DNA of 64,000 bases, from NCBI GenBank assembly GCA_019916065.1, contig CM034234.1:2800963-2864962 (forward strand), read 5' to 3'. The DNA comes from Vitellaria paradoxa (taxonomy: Eukaryota > Streptophyta > Magnoliopsida > Ericales > Sapotaceae). The notes beneath the pieces were generated by a model. It did not search any database. It was not told the DNA's origin and saw only the letters and a list, made by a program, of their open reading frames with translations. The position numbers were made by a program, and so were the translations under genes. Below are positions 45,078 through 57,655 of this stretch, piece by piece. Positions within the stretch are counted from its first letter, which is position 1. The number at the start of each line of letters is the position of its first letter.

Positions 45078-46375
45078 TATAAATAAACATTTCATTCAAT
45101 TTTGAATTAGAAAAATGCAAGAAAACATTAATTACAATTAAAAAACAAAAACTATGTAACTAAACCTTAATTATCATAATATCTATCATATAAATTACCA
45201 TTTATTAAAATAAAATAAAATAAATATATCAACGCATCATTTAAAAAATGTGGTTCTATTATAAAATAAATCATAATATGAAAAGGTGAAAATAATTTAT
45301 TTCTCATCCTAACTCAAATAAAAAAAATTAAAAAAATAAATAAACCCTTTGAGGAAGCTTAAGGAAGAAATAAGGAAAAGTTCACCCAAAAAAAAAACAT
45401 TATGTATTATCATTAAAAGGTGTTGGAGGCAACTTAAAAGAATAGAAAACTAGCAGAGTGTCCTAACGTGTCCCCGAAGTGTCCAAAAAGAAAATTATAA
45501 AATTAGAGATACACTTAACCACATTTTGAGTGTGTTTGTGTTCGGAGAATGTCCGACGCCTCCATGCTAGAATTTAGGCCCCTAGATTCTATAATACCCC
45601 CCCCCCTTCCATATTTAAGTTGGATTATGGGAGACATAGTGATCAAGCCTGTATCATGTAAGTCACCATATGACCTACGTCTGTATGGCAAACAAATTTG
45701 AATGTACATTAGAACATGCTGTGGATATGGATGCTCTTACCTCCTTTAAGCCAACCTCAAGAGTCCTTTCCTCGAGGACATTTACATCTTTGATGCCAAC
45801 GGTACCAAGCAATTCAACAAGAGCTCCCGGTGTACTGGGCATTATTACTTTGAGATCATCACTAACAATATAATTTATCGACCCCTTGACAAACACTTCA
45901 TCTGTATGCTCGCTTTTACTGGAATCGGAGCTTGAATCCGATGCAAGTACCTCTCTGTTCATCAAATTTCCACATCTGAAGCATCTTGCATTCGCATAGT
46001 TACTAAACGACAGGGCCGACTGGAAGCATGAGAAATCAGAGCATATGAAATACTTGGTGGGCTCTGTATCATCTATATTCACCCTCAAGTCCCGGCAAAA
46101 GTTTTCACATGGATTTCTCGGATGGAGTAGCATCTCCTTGCATGCATCTGTCCACAAGTAGGATGTGCTGAGATTTTGTACACTCTGGTACAAGTTGTTC
46201 AAGCTGCCAATCTCTGATGGATGAATAAGTCTGACACAATGGTCCCCATTGGTAAGGTTAGAAAACTGAAGAGTATGTCCACAAAATCACTACCAGCCTC
46301 AGCACAAACTACTCTGCTCTTCTCTTCATCTACTAGAATTTTCACAGTAACTGAAGCACTTTGATTGGCAGCCAT

Positions 46376-47040
46376 GGTAATCACCAAGAAATTGACCTGC
46401 CAAGGGTTGAATAAGCGGAAGCAGCAATTTAACATTGAAGTCCAAGCATTCAACCCGAAACCCCAAAATTAGATATAACTTCTAAAAAGGCAATAGCTTT
46501 GAAAAATATTCTCAACAAAATTGCAGATTTTGCTTTTCATATTATTGATGTAAATAATATCACAACAATGTACAAAACAACATATTTAACTTCAATAAAG
46601 TACAATGAACAGAGACGGAAATGTGAGGGCAGACTACTTGAGTGTGAGACAAGTAGCTAACCTGGGTAATTTTCTGATTCCTTGAAGAGTCGTAGATCTC
46701 CGGTTTTGATTGAACTGGGAATTTGGGAATGCTGGCTTTAAAGCTTCTTCGTACACTAGCACCAGGAGTGGAGTATGGACGCTGAAATTTAAAGAAGAAA
46801 ATTACTGAGGGCGGTGGTTTCAGAAAAATCTAGCTATGCTTAGTGGTCAGGGTTTTCTTCTTACTGTACACGTACGATCAAAGCGGAGAGCAAAAGTAAA
46901 GGGGTTGATTGACTGATAAAAAGACAAAGCAAAAAATTAACCAAAAAAAAAAAAAAGACGAAGCAAAAGAAAAAGAGAGAAATTTAAAGAAAAGGGTTTG
47001 ATTAGCTAATAAAAAGACAAAGCAAAAGAAAAAGAGAGAA
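46376..47040 (-). promoter_or_regulatory. Leader/5' flank of DUF674 unit F
   Basis: Homologous to the leader of unit A, with the predicted leader donor intact (CCCAG/GTTAGC, about 46661). A local duplication of aaagacaaagcaaaagaaa occurs at about 46920-47035. Confidence 0.5.
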
Positions 47041-49285
47041 AGTTATACAGGTTGTATTTGGAATGATAAAAATTAAAATAAATTGAAATAAGTTATAAGT
47101 TTGTAATTTGAAATAAAAAGTAAATAATTTTTAAAAATTTATTGTAAAACAAAGGAAACCATAATAATATAACTCGTAATTTGATATTAGTTGGTTTATT
47201 TATACTTTACAAATGAATTTTCACACTCCACTTTATTTATTCATTAAATAAAATTACACAACTATTCTCATTCTTGTAATAAAATATGTTGTATAATTTT
47301 AATATTATAAATACTCTTTTATAAAAATTAAAGCAATTATGTAATTTTATTTAATATAAATTTAAAGTGGAGTGTAAGGATTTATTTGTGAAATATAAAT
47401 AGTTCTACCCTTTAACATTTATATATTTTCAATCGTTGAATTTATTTAATGGTCAACATTACTTCTTTTTCTTTACAATTTAATTTTTTTCGGTCATTTT
47501 ACATAAAAATATAATCTCTCAGTCTTTTCATTTTTTTAATATTTTTTATATATAAAGTTTTTAAACTAATATTTTAAAAATATGATAATATTTATAATAA
47601 ATAATAAAATTTTACACATTTATTAAACAATGTACGTATATCTATTAGATAAAGTCAACTAAATTTTTTTTATTTTAAAAAATAATATTTAAACTTTAAT
47701 TTTTTTTACATTTATTAAAAAATAAACATTTAAATTAAAATTTCAACTTTAATGTACTTAATACTTAAATTTTAAATGCATACACTTTTATACTCTTTTT
47801 GTTATTTCTATAATAAGGAAACTTAAAAATTTTGAATTTAAGATATTTTCAACTACTAGATTTGCTCAATGGTCAAAATTATTTTTATTTTTCATTTCCA
47901 CTTTGGTTGTTTTTTTCTGTTATTTCATATGAAAACACATTCTCTCACTTTTCTCATATCTTTTTTGAATATTTTTTATAAAAATTTTAAATAAATATTT
48001 TCAATAGCGTGTTAAAATTTTACACATTTATTAAACACTGTATGGATACCTTAGTCTCTTTTGATTAGTAATTTTTATTTTTACAGTCTTTTATATAAGT
48101 TTTTTTTTATAAATTTAAACTTGAGATATTTGCACATGAAATTATATTTTTGTACTTTTAGGTATGAGCAATTACTAATTAGAAATAAGTTAGAAACATT
48201 ATTGTTGATTTTATTTACATGGCAGTGTGGATTTAGGCCCTATTTGGTTTCGAAAGACTGATAAATAGGGGAAAAAAAAGTGATAGAAATGTGGAGAAAA
48301 TAAATTAGACTAATTTTAATTGTTTGCATATTTTTAATAAATATTATTCTATGCCATCTAGTGTAAGTAAGTGAATTATCTTTCTAGCGATTAATTTAAT
48401 TTAAAATTTTTAATATAATAAAAATGAATACATTTTGATAGAGTTTTAATTAGTTATAATTTCAAAAATTTAGCATGAAAATAATTTATTAACCTTTATT
48501 GAAAATGTGGTAAAAATAACATTATGACTATAAATTAAGCACCGACTCAATTAAAGGTCTTTTTGGAGTTTCAAAAAAAGCAAAAAAATTTTAAAAATCT
48601 CTACAATTTTCTACTATCTTGTACAAAACTTTTCTCATCTCAAACTATCTTAATCTCTGTAAATTTTTATAAATTATATATCTGAACAAATTCTAATAAA
48701 TCTCTACATATTTCAATAAAATTTTTACAAATCCTAATATCATTTCCACAAATTTTAAAAAATTCTAACAAAAAAGTCAAAAAAATTATGCCCAAATCTG
48801 TTTGAACAAAACAATTGATTCTTATTTTTTGTAATTTGTAATTTACTCTCTAAACATCAAAAAGCGATTTACACTCTAAATACCAAAAAATAATTTAAAC
48901 TACATTTTATCGTAATCTTTTTAACTCCAAACGCGCTCTTAAAGAACAATGAACAGCCATAAGAATTTGGATTTCTGATACCTCCCGAGAAAAATCTCGG
49001 ATTGGATCTCGAATTGACAGATTAGTGTGAGCTTATTCATGGGTTATGCGCTCTTTGAATACTTGAAAATGAAGAGACATGCATTAGTTAGTTAATAATG
49101 ACTTCCACACGATATTTTCCAAGAACGAACAAAGTTCCGTGTATAAGAAACAGCAAAACAGGGACCAATAAAGGTATTGGATACAACTAGACATACGAAA
49201 TTCGTTGCATATATTGAAACCAATGTTGTGATTTCGGGCACAATATTCACAACTCATGTATTGTCACAGCTCCAATGCTTCTTGC
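47041..49285. other. AT-rich spacer between units F and G
   Basis: No gene is seen. The stretch 47050-48180 is not shared with other spacers and contains several interrupted AT-rich repeats. From about 48190 it matches the short spacer and C-type 3' flank of 12240-12960. A stretch at about 48551-48950 (ttttggagtttc ... ccaaacgcgctct) may be a further MITE. Confidence 0.5.
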
Positions 49286-49671
49286 TTAGGTTTTGTTTGC
49301 CGGAAGACAAAGTGCATTTGATAAAGCTGAAGTAGAAATCAAAGATGCCTTCGATAAGTTCAATGCCTGCAACAAGAAATTAGAAGTCTCAATAAACCAA
49401 CTCCATCGACTTAAATTTTTTTCCCAGCATTATACCAGAGATCAATCTGATACTCAACACAGACGGCGGTATTTTCTTTTGTCACAACTAATTTTGGTAG
49501 AATATTTATGAAAATAGTGTTGCTCTTTTATAAATTGAACAATTAAAATCATTAATCTTACCTGTTGCTTACTTAGTTGAATCCTATGTTTCTCAATATC
49601 ATCAATTGCCACACGTAACCCCTTTCCGAAGAGAGACGCCTGAAGTTGAGCTAGACTTTGGCAGCACCACC

Positions 49672-50117
49672 TGATGATGATAAAATTTCGTGACCATCAA
49701 TCCGAATCTCCGAGAACTTGATCTGCCGGAAATAATGAATATCTATCTGCTATGAACACTAGTGTAGTGTCTGTCAAAAAATCTCCAATGCTTAAGTTAG
49801 CAAAGATGACAGAATTTTCATATAGAGGGAGAGAGAGAGTGTGTGTTTTTCTCATACCGGTTAGACTGATTTTGTCCCCTATTTATAACAATATTTTATG
49901 GAATTGTAGTTGTAGTTGGAGTCAAATTGGAAGTTTTATCTGAGTTGTTGTGATTTCCTTATTTGGATAAGGGAAATATTTGATTGATATATATCTTTAT
50001 GAGATTTAATGTGATTTCACAAATCTTGCCCTTAATTATGATTATAAATCTTGCCCCCAATTATAAATCCTCCCCTTTTTATAGAAAATTTCGGGGTACC
50101 AAAAATCAAACCCATCA
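49672..50117 (-). repeat. 3' LTR of the Gypsy-type element
   Basis: Begins tgatgatgataaaatttcgtg and ends aacccatca on the plus strand. It shares ccgaatctc, gactgattttgtcccc and ttataaatc-rich blocks with the right LTR. Confidence 0.8.
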
Positions 50118-50138
50118 AATGCCCTCGATTTCTCTAGT

Positions 50139-51614
50139 GGGGAAATTGCCTTTCATCTCCGTATACTTAAAATCTCAGTCACTTGTGCCCCTTATACTTA
50201 AGAAATATGCACTAATACCCCCTGCACTGTTCCGAAAAGTGACAAACCTAATGCTGTGACATTAAGTGATAAAAAGTCAAAAATGCCCTTTGAGAGCTTA
50301 TCAATCTCTGCCCTTACTTTGGCAACAGTTTCAGGACTTAAGTACACCTTTCTTAAGTACAAGAGGTGCAAGTGACTTAACTCAGTTACCAACTACTAAT
50401 TTTTTGACTTTTTTTTTTTACAATAATTGAATTTATTCTCTTACATTTTAAATTTCTTGCAAACATTGAAGGACAAAAATGTCATATTAACAAAAAGTTA
50501 AAAAATTTATTAAAAAGTTAATTTTTTTCTCTTTCCAAACACAAAAAGCTAAATTTTTAGTAGCTCACCGGTAGCCAGCTACTAAAAAATTAACTTTTTT
50601 TTTTTTCTAAACTCAACCTTAATGTGCGCCGATTTCTCTTCATCTCCTCAAGCTTCCTCTCTTTGTTAGTTGGGTCTTCCAATAGTATCACCTTTGACAT
50701 GTTTGTTACAAATAACAGTCTCTGCAATTTTGTTTATAATTATTAATTTTTTATTTTCATAAAATATTTAATTTTATTACTTTTAAAAAAGTTAATTGAA
50801 TTTAATAAAATTTATATTTCATTTTAATTAAATTAATTAGATTAATTAAATTAAACTAATCTATTAAATTGTATATTAAAAATAATTAAACTTAATAAAT
50901 ACAGAATATATTAAGTTATAATTTATTATATTATTTGCTAAAAGAAATTGAATAAAATATAATTAATATATCATTTATTTCAATTAATATAAAATATATT
51001 AATTATAATTTAATTATATTATTTATTAAAAACAATTGAATAAAATATATTTTATAATAAATTAAATAACTTAACTATGATATTTATTAAAAATAATTTA
51101 ATAAAATATGTTTCATATTAAATAAATAAATTAAAATAGATTAATTATTAAATTAAATTAAATTTATTATTAAAATATATTTCATACTAATTAAATTAAT
51201 TATTTAATTATTTATTCAAAATAATCTAATAAAATATATTTCATAGTGATTAAATTAATTAATTAAATTTTATTATTTATTAAAAAAATAAATTAAATTA
51301 ATTATTTAATTTTATTATTTATTTAAATTAAATTAAATTTATTTAATTAGTTTAATTTAATTTAATTATTAAATCATTTGAGGAAGGACGCTGAAGCAGA
51401 TGAACGAAGAACGTTAAAGCAAGGGTATTTCGGTCAATTTATGCGTTTGTTTTTGGGTTGATATTGGTCAGTTGTAGTTATTTGGCGAGTGAAACACACG
51501 TTCCGTTAAATTCTTTAATTCCGTTGGATTTGTCACGTTTCGGATCAGTACAGGGGTATAGGAGGTGCAAGTGACTAAGGGCTTAAGTACAAGTGGTGTA
51601 AAGGTAATTTTCCC
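50139..51614. mobile_element. AT-rich TIR element inside the Gypsy element
   Basis: The ends are long imperfect inverted repeats of about 130 bp: ggggaaattgcctttcatctc on the left matches the inverse of the right end (gggaaaattacctttacacc on the minus strand), continuing through agtcacttg and gtgacaaa. The core (about 50740-51380) is very AT-rich. No transposase is seen. It is flanked by about 163-bp direct copies of LTR-end sequence (49975-50138 and 51617-51780) rather than a normal short target duplication. Confidence 0.7.
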
Positions 51615-51616
51615 AA

Positions 51617-51780
51617 AATATTTAATTGGTATACATTTTTATGAAATTGAATGTGATTTCACAAATCTCACCCTTAATTATGATTATAAATCTTGCCCTC
51701 AATTATAAATCTTCCCCCAGTTATAGAAAATTTCGGGGTACCAAAAATCACACCCATCAAATGCTCTCGATTCCTCTGGT
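51617..51780 (-). repeat. Extra copy of LTR end plus adjoining interior
   Basis: Near-copy of 49975-50138, including the terminus acccatca and the following aatgctctcgattcctct. It is one of three copies of this LTR segment in the element. Confidence 0.8.
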
Positions 51781-52164
51781 TTCTTGAGGAGGACAAGGGG
51801 AATCTAAGGTTTGGTTGCTCTATGAGCTGTGTGCATATTTTATGTTCTACTTCGTTTGATTTCGTGAGTGGTCTCATGAATTAAATAACTGTATTTTTTA
51901 TTTTTTATTTTTTTGAATCATGTGCTTAATCCCCTTTGATTTTGGTCTAGTCGATCTTGTGGATCGAGTAGAGCTTTTGGTGCCTATAGGCTTTTGATCT
52001 AGTCGAGCACACGAATTGAGTAGTTTCTGGCTAGTTTGGCCTCTTGGGCTTGGTAGAGACTCTTTGGCATCGATTTTTCTCAGGCCGACTGAGTTTTGTC
52101 TCAACCTTTTAGGTTTCACAAGCCTAGCTAGCAGTCTCTAGTCGATCGGCCACTCTCAGTCTAA

Positions 52165-52745
52165 TTGAAATATAGTCAGGCCTCTTAGGCTTTTCAAGCT
52201 TAGCAGACATTTTTCTTTGTCGGTCGGTCACTCTCGGACCGACTGAGTTGTCGATCTGCCTTCTAGGTTCTCTTGGCCTAGCAGGCGTCTTCTTCTGTCG
52301 GTTGGCCACTCTCAGACCAACCGAGCTGTCGATCTGCCTCTTAGGATCTCTTGGCCTAGTAGGCGTCTTCTTCTGTCAGTCAGCCACTCTCGGACTGACC
52401 GAGCTGTCAATCTGCTTCTTAGGCTCTCTTGGCCTGGCAGGCATCTTTTTTCGTTGATCGGCTACTCTTGAACCGACCGAGCTATTGATTTGTCCCTTAG
52501 GCTCTCTTGGCCTAACAGGCGTTCTCCTTGTCGGTTGACTACTCTTGGACCGATCGAGAGGTCGATCTGCCCCTTCAGCTCTCTTGGCCTAACAGATGTT
52601 CTCCTTGTTGTTCGGCCGCTCTCGAACCAACCGAGCTATCGATCTGTCTCTTAGGCTCTCTTAACCTAGCTTGCGTTTTCTTTGTCGGTCGGCCGCTCTC
52701 GGACCGACCGAGCTATTGATTTGGCCCTTAGACTCTCTTGGCTTA
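52165..52745. repeat. 77-78-bp minisatellite, about seven units
   Basis: Landmark gagct (or variant) recurs at about 52244, 52323, 52401, 52479, 52556, 52633 and 52710. Each unit has gtcgatctgcc, ttggcctagcaggcgt and a gcc-actctcggaccgaccga motif. Because 78 is a multiple of 3, several frames stay open over it, but this is a repeat effect and no gene is called. Confidence 0.9.
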
Positions 52746-52911
52746 GTGGGCTCTCTTTGGCTGGTCGAGCTTTCTCTTGTCAATGGGGTATCTCATACAC
52801 TTGTTGGTGTTGAATGATAGTTCCTGGAATACTTAATAGAATTGTCGAGTTCTTAGTTGTTTCAGGATTAACTGATACTTGGTCTGATTATGCTCGGCCT
52901 GCTTTTGCTTG

Positions 52912-53378
52912 GCACTATTTATGGGTGGAAACGAACCGAGCCGTTCACGAGCTATTCGAGCTCGGCTCGAAAAAAACTCGGCTCGAGCTCGATTCGTGAG
53001 TTAAACGAGCTCGAACCGAGCTTGATTTTTTACTCGTTTTGGATTCGAGCTCAAGCTCGAGCCTAGAGAAGCTCGGCTCGAAAGCTCGCAAGTAGGCTCG
53101 GTTAGAATAATATATATATTTTTAATAATATTTTTATATTTTTAATAATATTTTTATATTTTTAATAATATTTTTATTATATTTTTTAAATATATTATAT
53201 TTTAAATCAAAACGACGTCGTTTTGGTTTAATCGAGCTATTCGCGAGCTTAACCGAGCCTAAATTCTTTTTTATCGAGCCGAGCTCGAGCCTATATAAAA
53301 GCTCGAATCGAGCTCGAGCCGAGCTCGAACATGTTAAAGCTCGGCTCGGTTCGGCTCGTTTCCAGCTCTAGCACTATT
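52912..53378. mobile_element. hAT-type MITE rich in gctcgagctcgg motifs
   Basis: The element 52920-53370 (451 bp) has inverted ends (tatgggtggaaacgaaccga against the inverse of cggctcgtttccagctcta) and a perfect 8-bp target duplication gcactatt (52912-52919, 53371-53378). Outer arms of about 180 bp are packed with gagctcg/gctcgag motifs and can fold on each other; the centre has a tandem ttttaataatatt repeat and the palindrome aaaacgacgtcgtttt. The 8-bp duplication fits the hAT superfamily. Confidence 0.88.
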
Positions 53379-53655
53379 AATTCGTGATTGGGATATCTGG
53401 TAATTTTAAATCATACCCAATCTAATAGATCATAGTCAATAAGTAAAATCATATCCGAAAATTTGAATAAATTGTGTATGGCAGTTAAATTCATGCCAAA
53501 ATAAATCATGCTTGATAATTAAATTTATAATCGAATATGTGAATAAATTATGCTTGATGATGCGACATAGCTTAGACTCATGCTCACTAATGTACATTAC
53601 TATGTTCATGAAATAAATTTGAAATTGTAGTCGGTGCTCAAATTCATACTATACT

Positions 53656-53801
53656 CATATAGATAACAACTGATAACTCATGCTTAAAAATTTCATTAAA
53701 TCAACCTTCTAAATATGCTAACAAATGTCATATAGATAACAACTGATAACTCATGTTTAACAATTTCATTAAATCAACCATCTAAATATGCTAACAAATG
53801 T
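53656..53801 (+). repeat. Tandem duplication of a 73-bp unit
   Basis: Two adjacent copies (53656-53728 and 53729-53801) begin catatagataacaactg and end acaaatgt, with three differences. Confidence 0.92.
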
Positions 53802-56621
53802 AAAATCATGCTAGCATTTGCATAGTTGCATGAAGTTGCGTAGCTACGTATTTCATTTGAAATACAATGCAATAGTGTAATTTGAGAATGCTTGTAGGTG
53901 CCTCCATAATGCACATATATAATTTTATGCTATACACGATATATGGTCAAAGTTTAATGCATCTACAGATGACAAGAAAATTTAGTAGGCATGGCATAAT
54001 AATTTTTTTTTTTAAATATTGTCATCGCATTCGGGCAATTCAAAATATTAACAAATATTTCTAAAATATATTTGCAGTGCTAAAATAAGACTTGGAATAA
54101 ATAAAAATAATACCTGACAATTTTTAAAGTTAATATAAATACCTCGGCCAAGTCATACTCAGTAGAAAAGAGTTCGACTTTATGATTCAGGATTGATAGC
54201 TGCTCAGCGTACTCTGCGCTTTTTTTTTTTTTTTTTACCATTGCGATTTCCTACGAATGGAACGAGGAACGAAGCCTCTGCATAGAAATCTTTCATGTAG
54301 TACTACCGCCACCACAGCAACAGTAAGTACTGTAGCCTATAATCCCAATAAATAGAAAAATGTGGCCCCTAGATTGTGTAGTGTAAGGAACTATGAGGGC
54401 TTACTACTCTTTGACCAATCTTCAGAGAACATCCAATACAATCAATTAATAATATAACAACTAGTAATATAGTAGGTGACCTAAGGAGTCCAGTCTAGGT
54501 GAACCAATGGTCCCTCCCCAATTTTTGTACCAAGTTGGTAATCCTAGCTACTTGGACTGCCAAAATTCATTAAAGGGTAAACCAATTAACATGTCTTGAT
54601 TTATTGCATTCCTTTAGTTTTTGCACTAAGAAAGTTTTCTGTGGAACAAACACTGCATCAGCTCATGAGGATTTGCTAATATGATTTCAGAAAGAATGTG
54701 CACAATTGATATAAAAAGTTAAAGAATTTTGAGGTAGTGGTCATTATGGGACAAAAAGGTTCAGTTGAAGCCATTTAATTCCTTCTAAAACCATCTCTAT
54801 GAGCGAGTGAGACAGATGAAAAGAAGATACCAGAGTCATGAAACCATTCCACCCAAATTTGAAGGCAAGTATCCCATGCCTCAAAAACAAATTGAACGCA
54901 AGTCAAGAAAGCTAATATTTGCCAGTAGTGTCCTACGTATGAGTCATGGGCATGTCCCCAAAGCTCATATTTTACTTAAGATAACATTATTGGAAACTCA
55001 TTGCCACAAATCAAGTTTTCTTTTTGGACGGTATTGTGTTTCTTTTTCATTAACTTGAAAAAAGATTAAATTCCATAGATAAGAAGCTGTGCGCCATGGA
55101 AATATAATTTTCTCATTGTTTTGCCCCATGAAGGCAAAAGCTATGCCTTCTGGTCAGAAAGGTTACCCTCACCAACCGTGCATCTGCTCCAAGACAGACC
55201 TGCCATATCACCCAATCGACACCTTGCTGATAGCATATGCCATACTTTGTCAAGAACAAAACGATGAGAATTTTGCCTTCTGATTAGTTCATGCATTTCA
55301 ATTAGGCTTCTTATTTAATTTTTTTTGTTTTTTTGGCAAAGCCCCTTCTTCTTAAAGATTCCAATTATGAATATGATGGTGTTTTGTCTATGACTTATCA
55401 GAAGTAAGTTAAATGTCATTCTATTCAACTTTATCAAAACAAAAAATTATCAACTTTATTTACTCATCTTAGACCCGGTTGTTGCCTTCCTGCTTCAATC
55501 CAACCGATCTTCATATGGACGTTTTTTGGTTCCCAATAAAACAATGCTAGTGTCCAAACAAGAACACCAAAGTGAAATGAACCCCCACCCCTCCAAAAAA
55601 AGTGTCCATGCATGAAAAATTAAGTTGTTTGATGAGGTTTTAAAGTTTTCTACATTCCGAGGCAAAATGTATCAAACTCCCGTTCTTTGCAACAAAAACA
55701 AGCCTAACAGTGATCTTATCGTAGTGCTTGAAAATAAAAATTACAGATGGGATATATCAAATAACACCATAAAAATGCACATTCAAAGTGGTTGACATTA
55801 AAATTAGAATAAATCTGTAAAATAGTCACAAGAATATAGAAGAAATTCATCAAATGATAAAACTGAATATCTCATTAATTTCAACCCCAACCTGCCATGC
55901 AAATCGGGAAACGGAAGCCACTCTATAAAATCACATTATCAACAATTTGCAATTACCAATCCACACAACTCAACAAAGCATGGGTCGGCTAAGTGATTCA
56001 TTTTCCTCCCTAGTAATGAAAAACGAAAAATAAGTTGTAAGAGCAGAGATTAAATTCACATATTCAGGAGTGTTTGTTCATTAAATGAATGTTAATAAAT
56101 ACATATAGAGGCAGAGGAACAGAGCAATGAGAAGCTAAAGTGCACACCATGAATTTTTGTGGAAATTTAGCTTGGTGACTTATTCGAGGTTTTCTTCCAG
56201 CTTAATGAGGGTGTCTTTTTTTGGCTGGTAATAAATTTTCTGGCCAAGTCTACACACACACACACAGAGGCTGCAGTGTTGGCCTTGGGCGTTTTATTTG
56301 GTACACCATAAGAAAATTGTGAAAGATGGGGGGTCTTACCAGCAAGAAAGAAAGAAGGAATCAAAGAAGATGCTGACCACGGCGTTATGCGCACAATGTA
56401 ATGATTAGATAGAAAAGAGGTAAAACGAGAAAAAGCATACAGAGCGCACCCAATCAACCCAAACTAGAGAAACTGGTGAAGAACGCAGAGAAGCAAGTCA
56501 AATTCGTTGAGGCGGACGGTAACGGGGAGGGTTATTCTTGGTTGGTGTTATCGCAACAGCGATCTAGCACTGCGGAGACCCAGTTTGTGCCACGAAAAAT
56601 AGTAAGAATCTTGTTCTCACA
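53802..56621. other. Gypsy interior, no gene seen
   Basis: No gag, protease, RT or integrase motif was found on either strand. Short open frames (for example 54807-55058, 55089-55283 and 56167-56457 minus) have no recognisable domain. The right end (about 56440-56620) is probably the element's untranslated leader. Confidence 0.55.
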
Positions 56622-56634
56622 GATGGCGCCAACA
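56622..56634 (-). promoter_or_regulatory. Primer-binding site of the Gypsy-type element
   Basis: On the minus strand, a few bases after the LTR end, the sequence TTGGCGCCATCTGTGAG resembles the TTGGCGCCgTCTGTGgG site typical of some plant Gypsy lineages (Tat-type). It orients the element on the minus strand. Confidence 0.7.
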
Positions 56635-56636
56635 GG

Positions 56637-57026
56637 TGACGATGAAATTTTATGACTCTCAATCCGAATCTCTAAGAACTCGATCCACCAGAAATAATGA
56701 AAACTTGTCTGTTATGAACCAGTGTAATGCATATAGCAAAGGTGGCAGAGTTTTTGTATAAATGGAGAGAGTGTGTGTGTTTTTCTCATACCCATTAGAC
56801 TGATTTTGTCCCCTAATTATAAGAATATTTTGAAGAGTTGTAGTTGGAGTCAAACTGAAAGTTTTCTCTGATTTATTGTGATTTTCTTATTTGGATAAGA
56901 AAATATTTGATTAGTATACATCTTTATGAGATTTAATGTTATTCTACAAATCTTGCCCTTAATTATGAATATAAATCTTGCCCCTAGTTATAAAAAATTT
57001 TGAGGTACCAAAAATCGCACCCATCA
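56637..57026 (-). repeat. 5' LTR of the Gypsy-type element
   Basis: Plus-strand ends are tgacgatgaaattttatg and gcacccatca. It is followed by the target duplication ccacc. Confidence 0.8.
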
Positions 57027-57129
57027 CCACCTAACCATCGGATACTTGGAATACTACCGGTTGTCTTCTCACAAATTCGCAAAGTTTCTTTCTCTTCTTG
57101 GGGGATTTTAGATCAATTAGTTTTACATT

Positions 57130-57300
57130 GGATGTGTTTAGAGTTATATGAAATTGTATAAAATAGTATAAAATTATAAAAATAAATATCTCGTAATTTG
57201 TGTAGTAAGTGAAAATTTTAAATTTTACTATTTCGTAATTCGTATTTATATGGATTTGTAGAATTTTATTATTTTTTATTTGAAAACTCCAAACAGAACC
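57130..57300. mobile_element. 171-bp MITE in unit G exon 2
   Basis: The ends ggatgtgtttagagtt and the inverse of aactccaaacagaacc are imperfect inverted repeats, flanked by att on both sides (57127-57129, 57301-57303). Similar ends occur at about 12413 and 39953. Confidence 0.75.
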
Positions 57301-57655
57301 ATTATTATATGTCTGGATATGATTGCCACGTTCTGAATATCCATATCCAAATGTCACGTAACAAACACCGCCTTGTTTTTAATGAGGAGGTTAGAATGAA
57401 CGTGTGTTTCATCACAAAGATTACATGGCAGATGGGAGCAATTGAATTTTTTAGCAAGCCCATACTGAGTAAAGGGCTTTTTGAGCTTAGGGGAATACAT
57501 GAATTCTCTGGTTTTGTATGCGTTACAAACTACTTATCATTAATTACATTTGCTGGGGAATTGTGAGGAATCTTTAGAGGACAAAGCCTCAGTGGACAAA
57601 GCCTTCCTATTAGACTTCCTTACCAAAATCTTCACTCTTATACATCGGTGACTTG

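Larger units (their letters stand above)
41958..46375 (-). pseudogene. DUF674 unit F, full length with frameshift
   Basis: The exons are 45741-46375, 42151-42945 and 41958-42053. Exon 1 carries a two-base insertion at about 46233-46236 (gacacaatgg where others read gacaatgg), which shifts the frame after GTIV and abolishes the protein. Downstream the original frame is still open from 46202 to the donor and includes a six-codon insertion (SEHTDE region). Exon 2 has a 15-codon expansion that repeats a Cys-Pro-rich segment (CSNSPFFSCPNPPFDLC) and uses a GC donor (CAG/GCAAGA) in place of GT. Exon 3 ends two codons early (Glu to TAG). Intron 1 (42946-45740) is swollen by a retroposon and a Helitron. 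A sequencing error at the frameshift cannot be excluded. Confidence 0.85.
49672..57026 (-). mobile_element. Gypsy-type LTR element without coding capacity
   Basis: LTR-like copies at 49672-50117 and 56637-57026 have TG...CA ends, and both sides carry the target duplication ccacc (49667-49671, 57027-57031). A primer-binding site on the minus strand next to the right LTR gives the orientation. The 6.5-kb interior holds no gag or pol; instead it contains a TIR element, a 78-bp minisatellite and a hAT MITE. It is therefore a large non-autonomous derivative. The two LTRs differ in length by about 56 bp, so it is old. Confidence 0.82.

Noticed and set aside
52248..52719. Open frames over the 78-bp repeat, and the idea of a CRISPR-like array
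   Set aside because: The unit length is a multiple of three, so the frames stay open automatically. There are no unique spacers between repeats, and this is a plant nuclear sequence.
54807..55283. Two short plus-strand open frames inside the Gypsy element
   Set aside because: No known motif, no conserved partner in the window, and they are not in a position expected for gag or pol.
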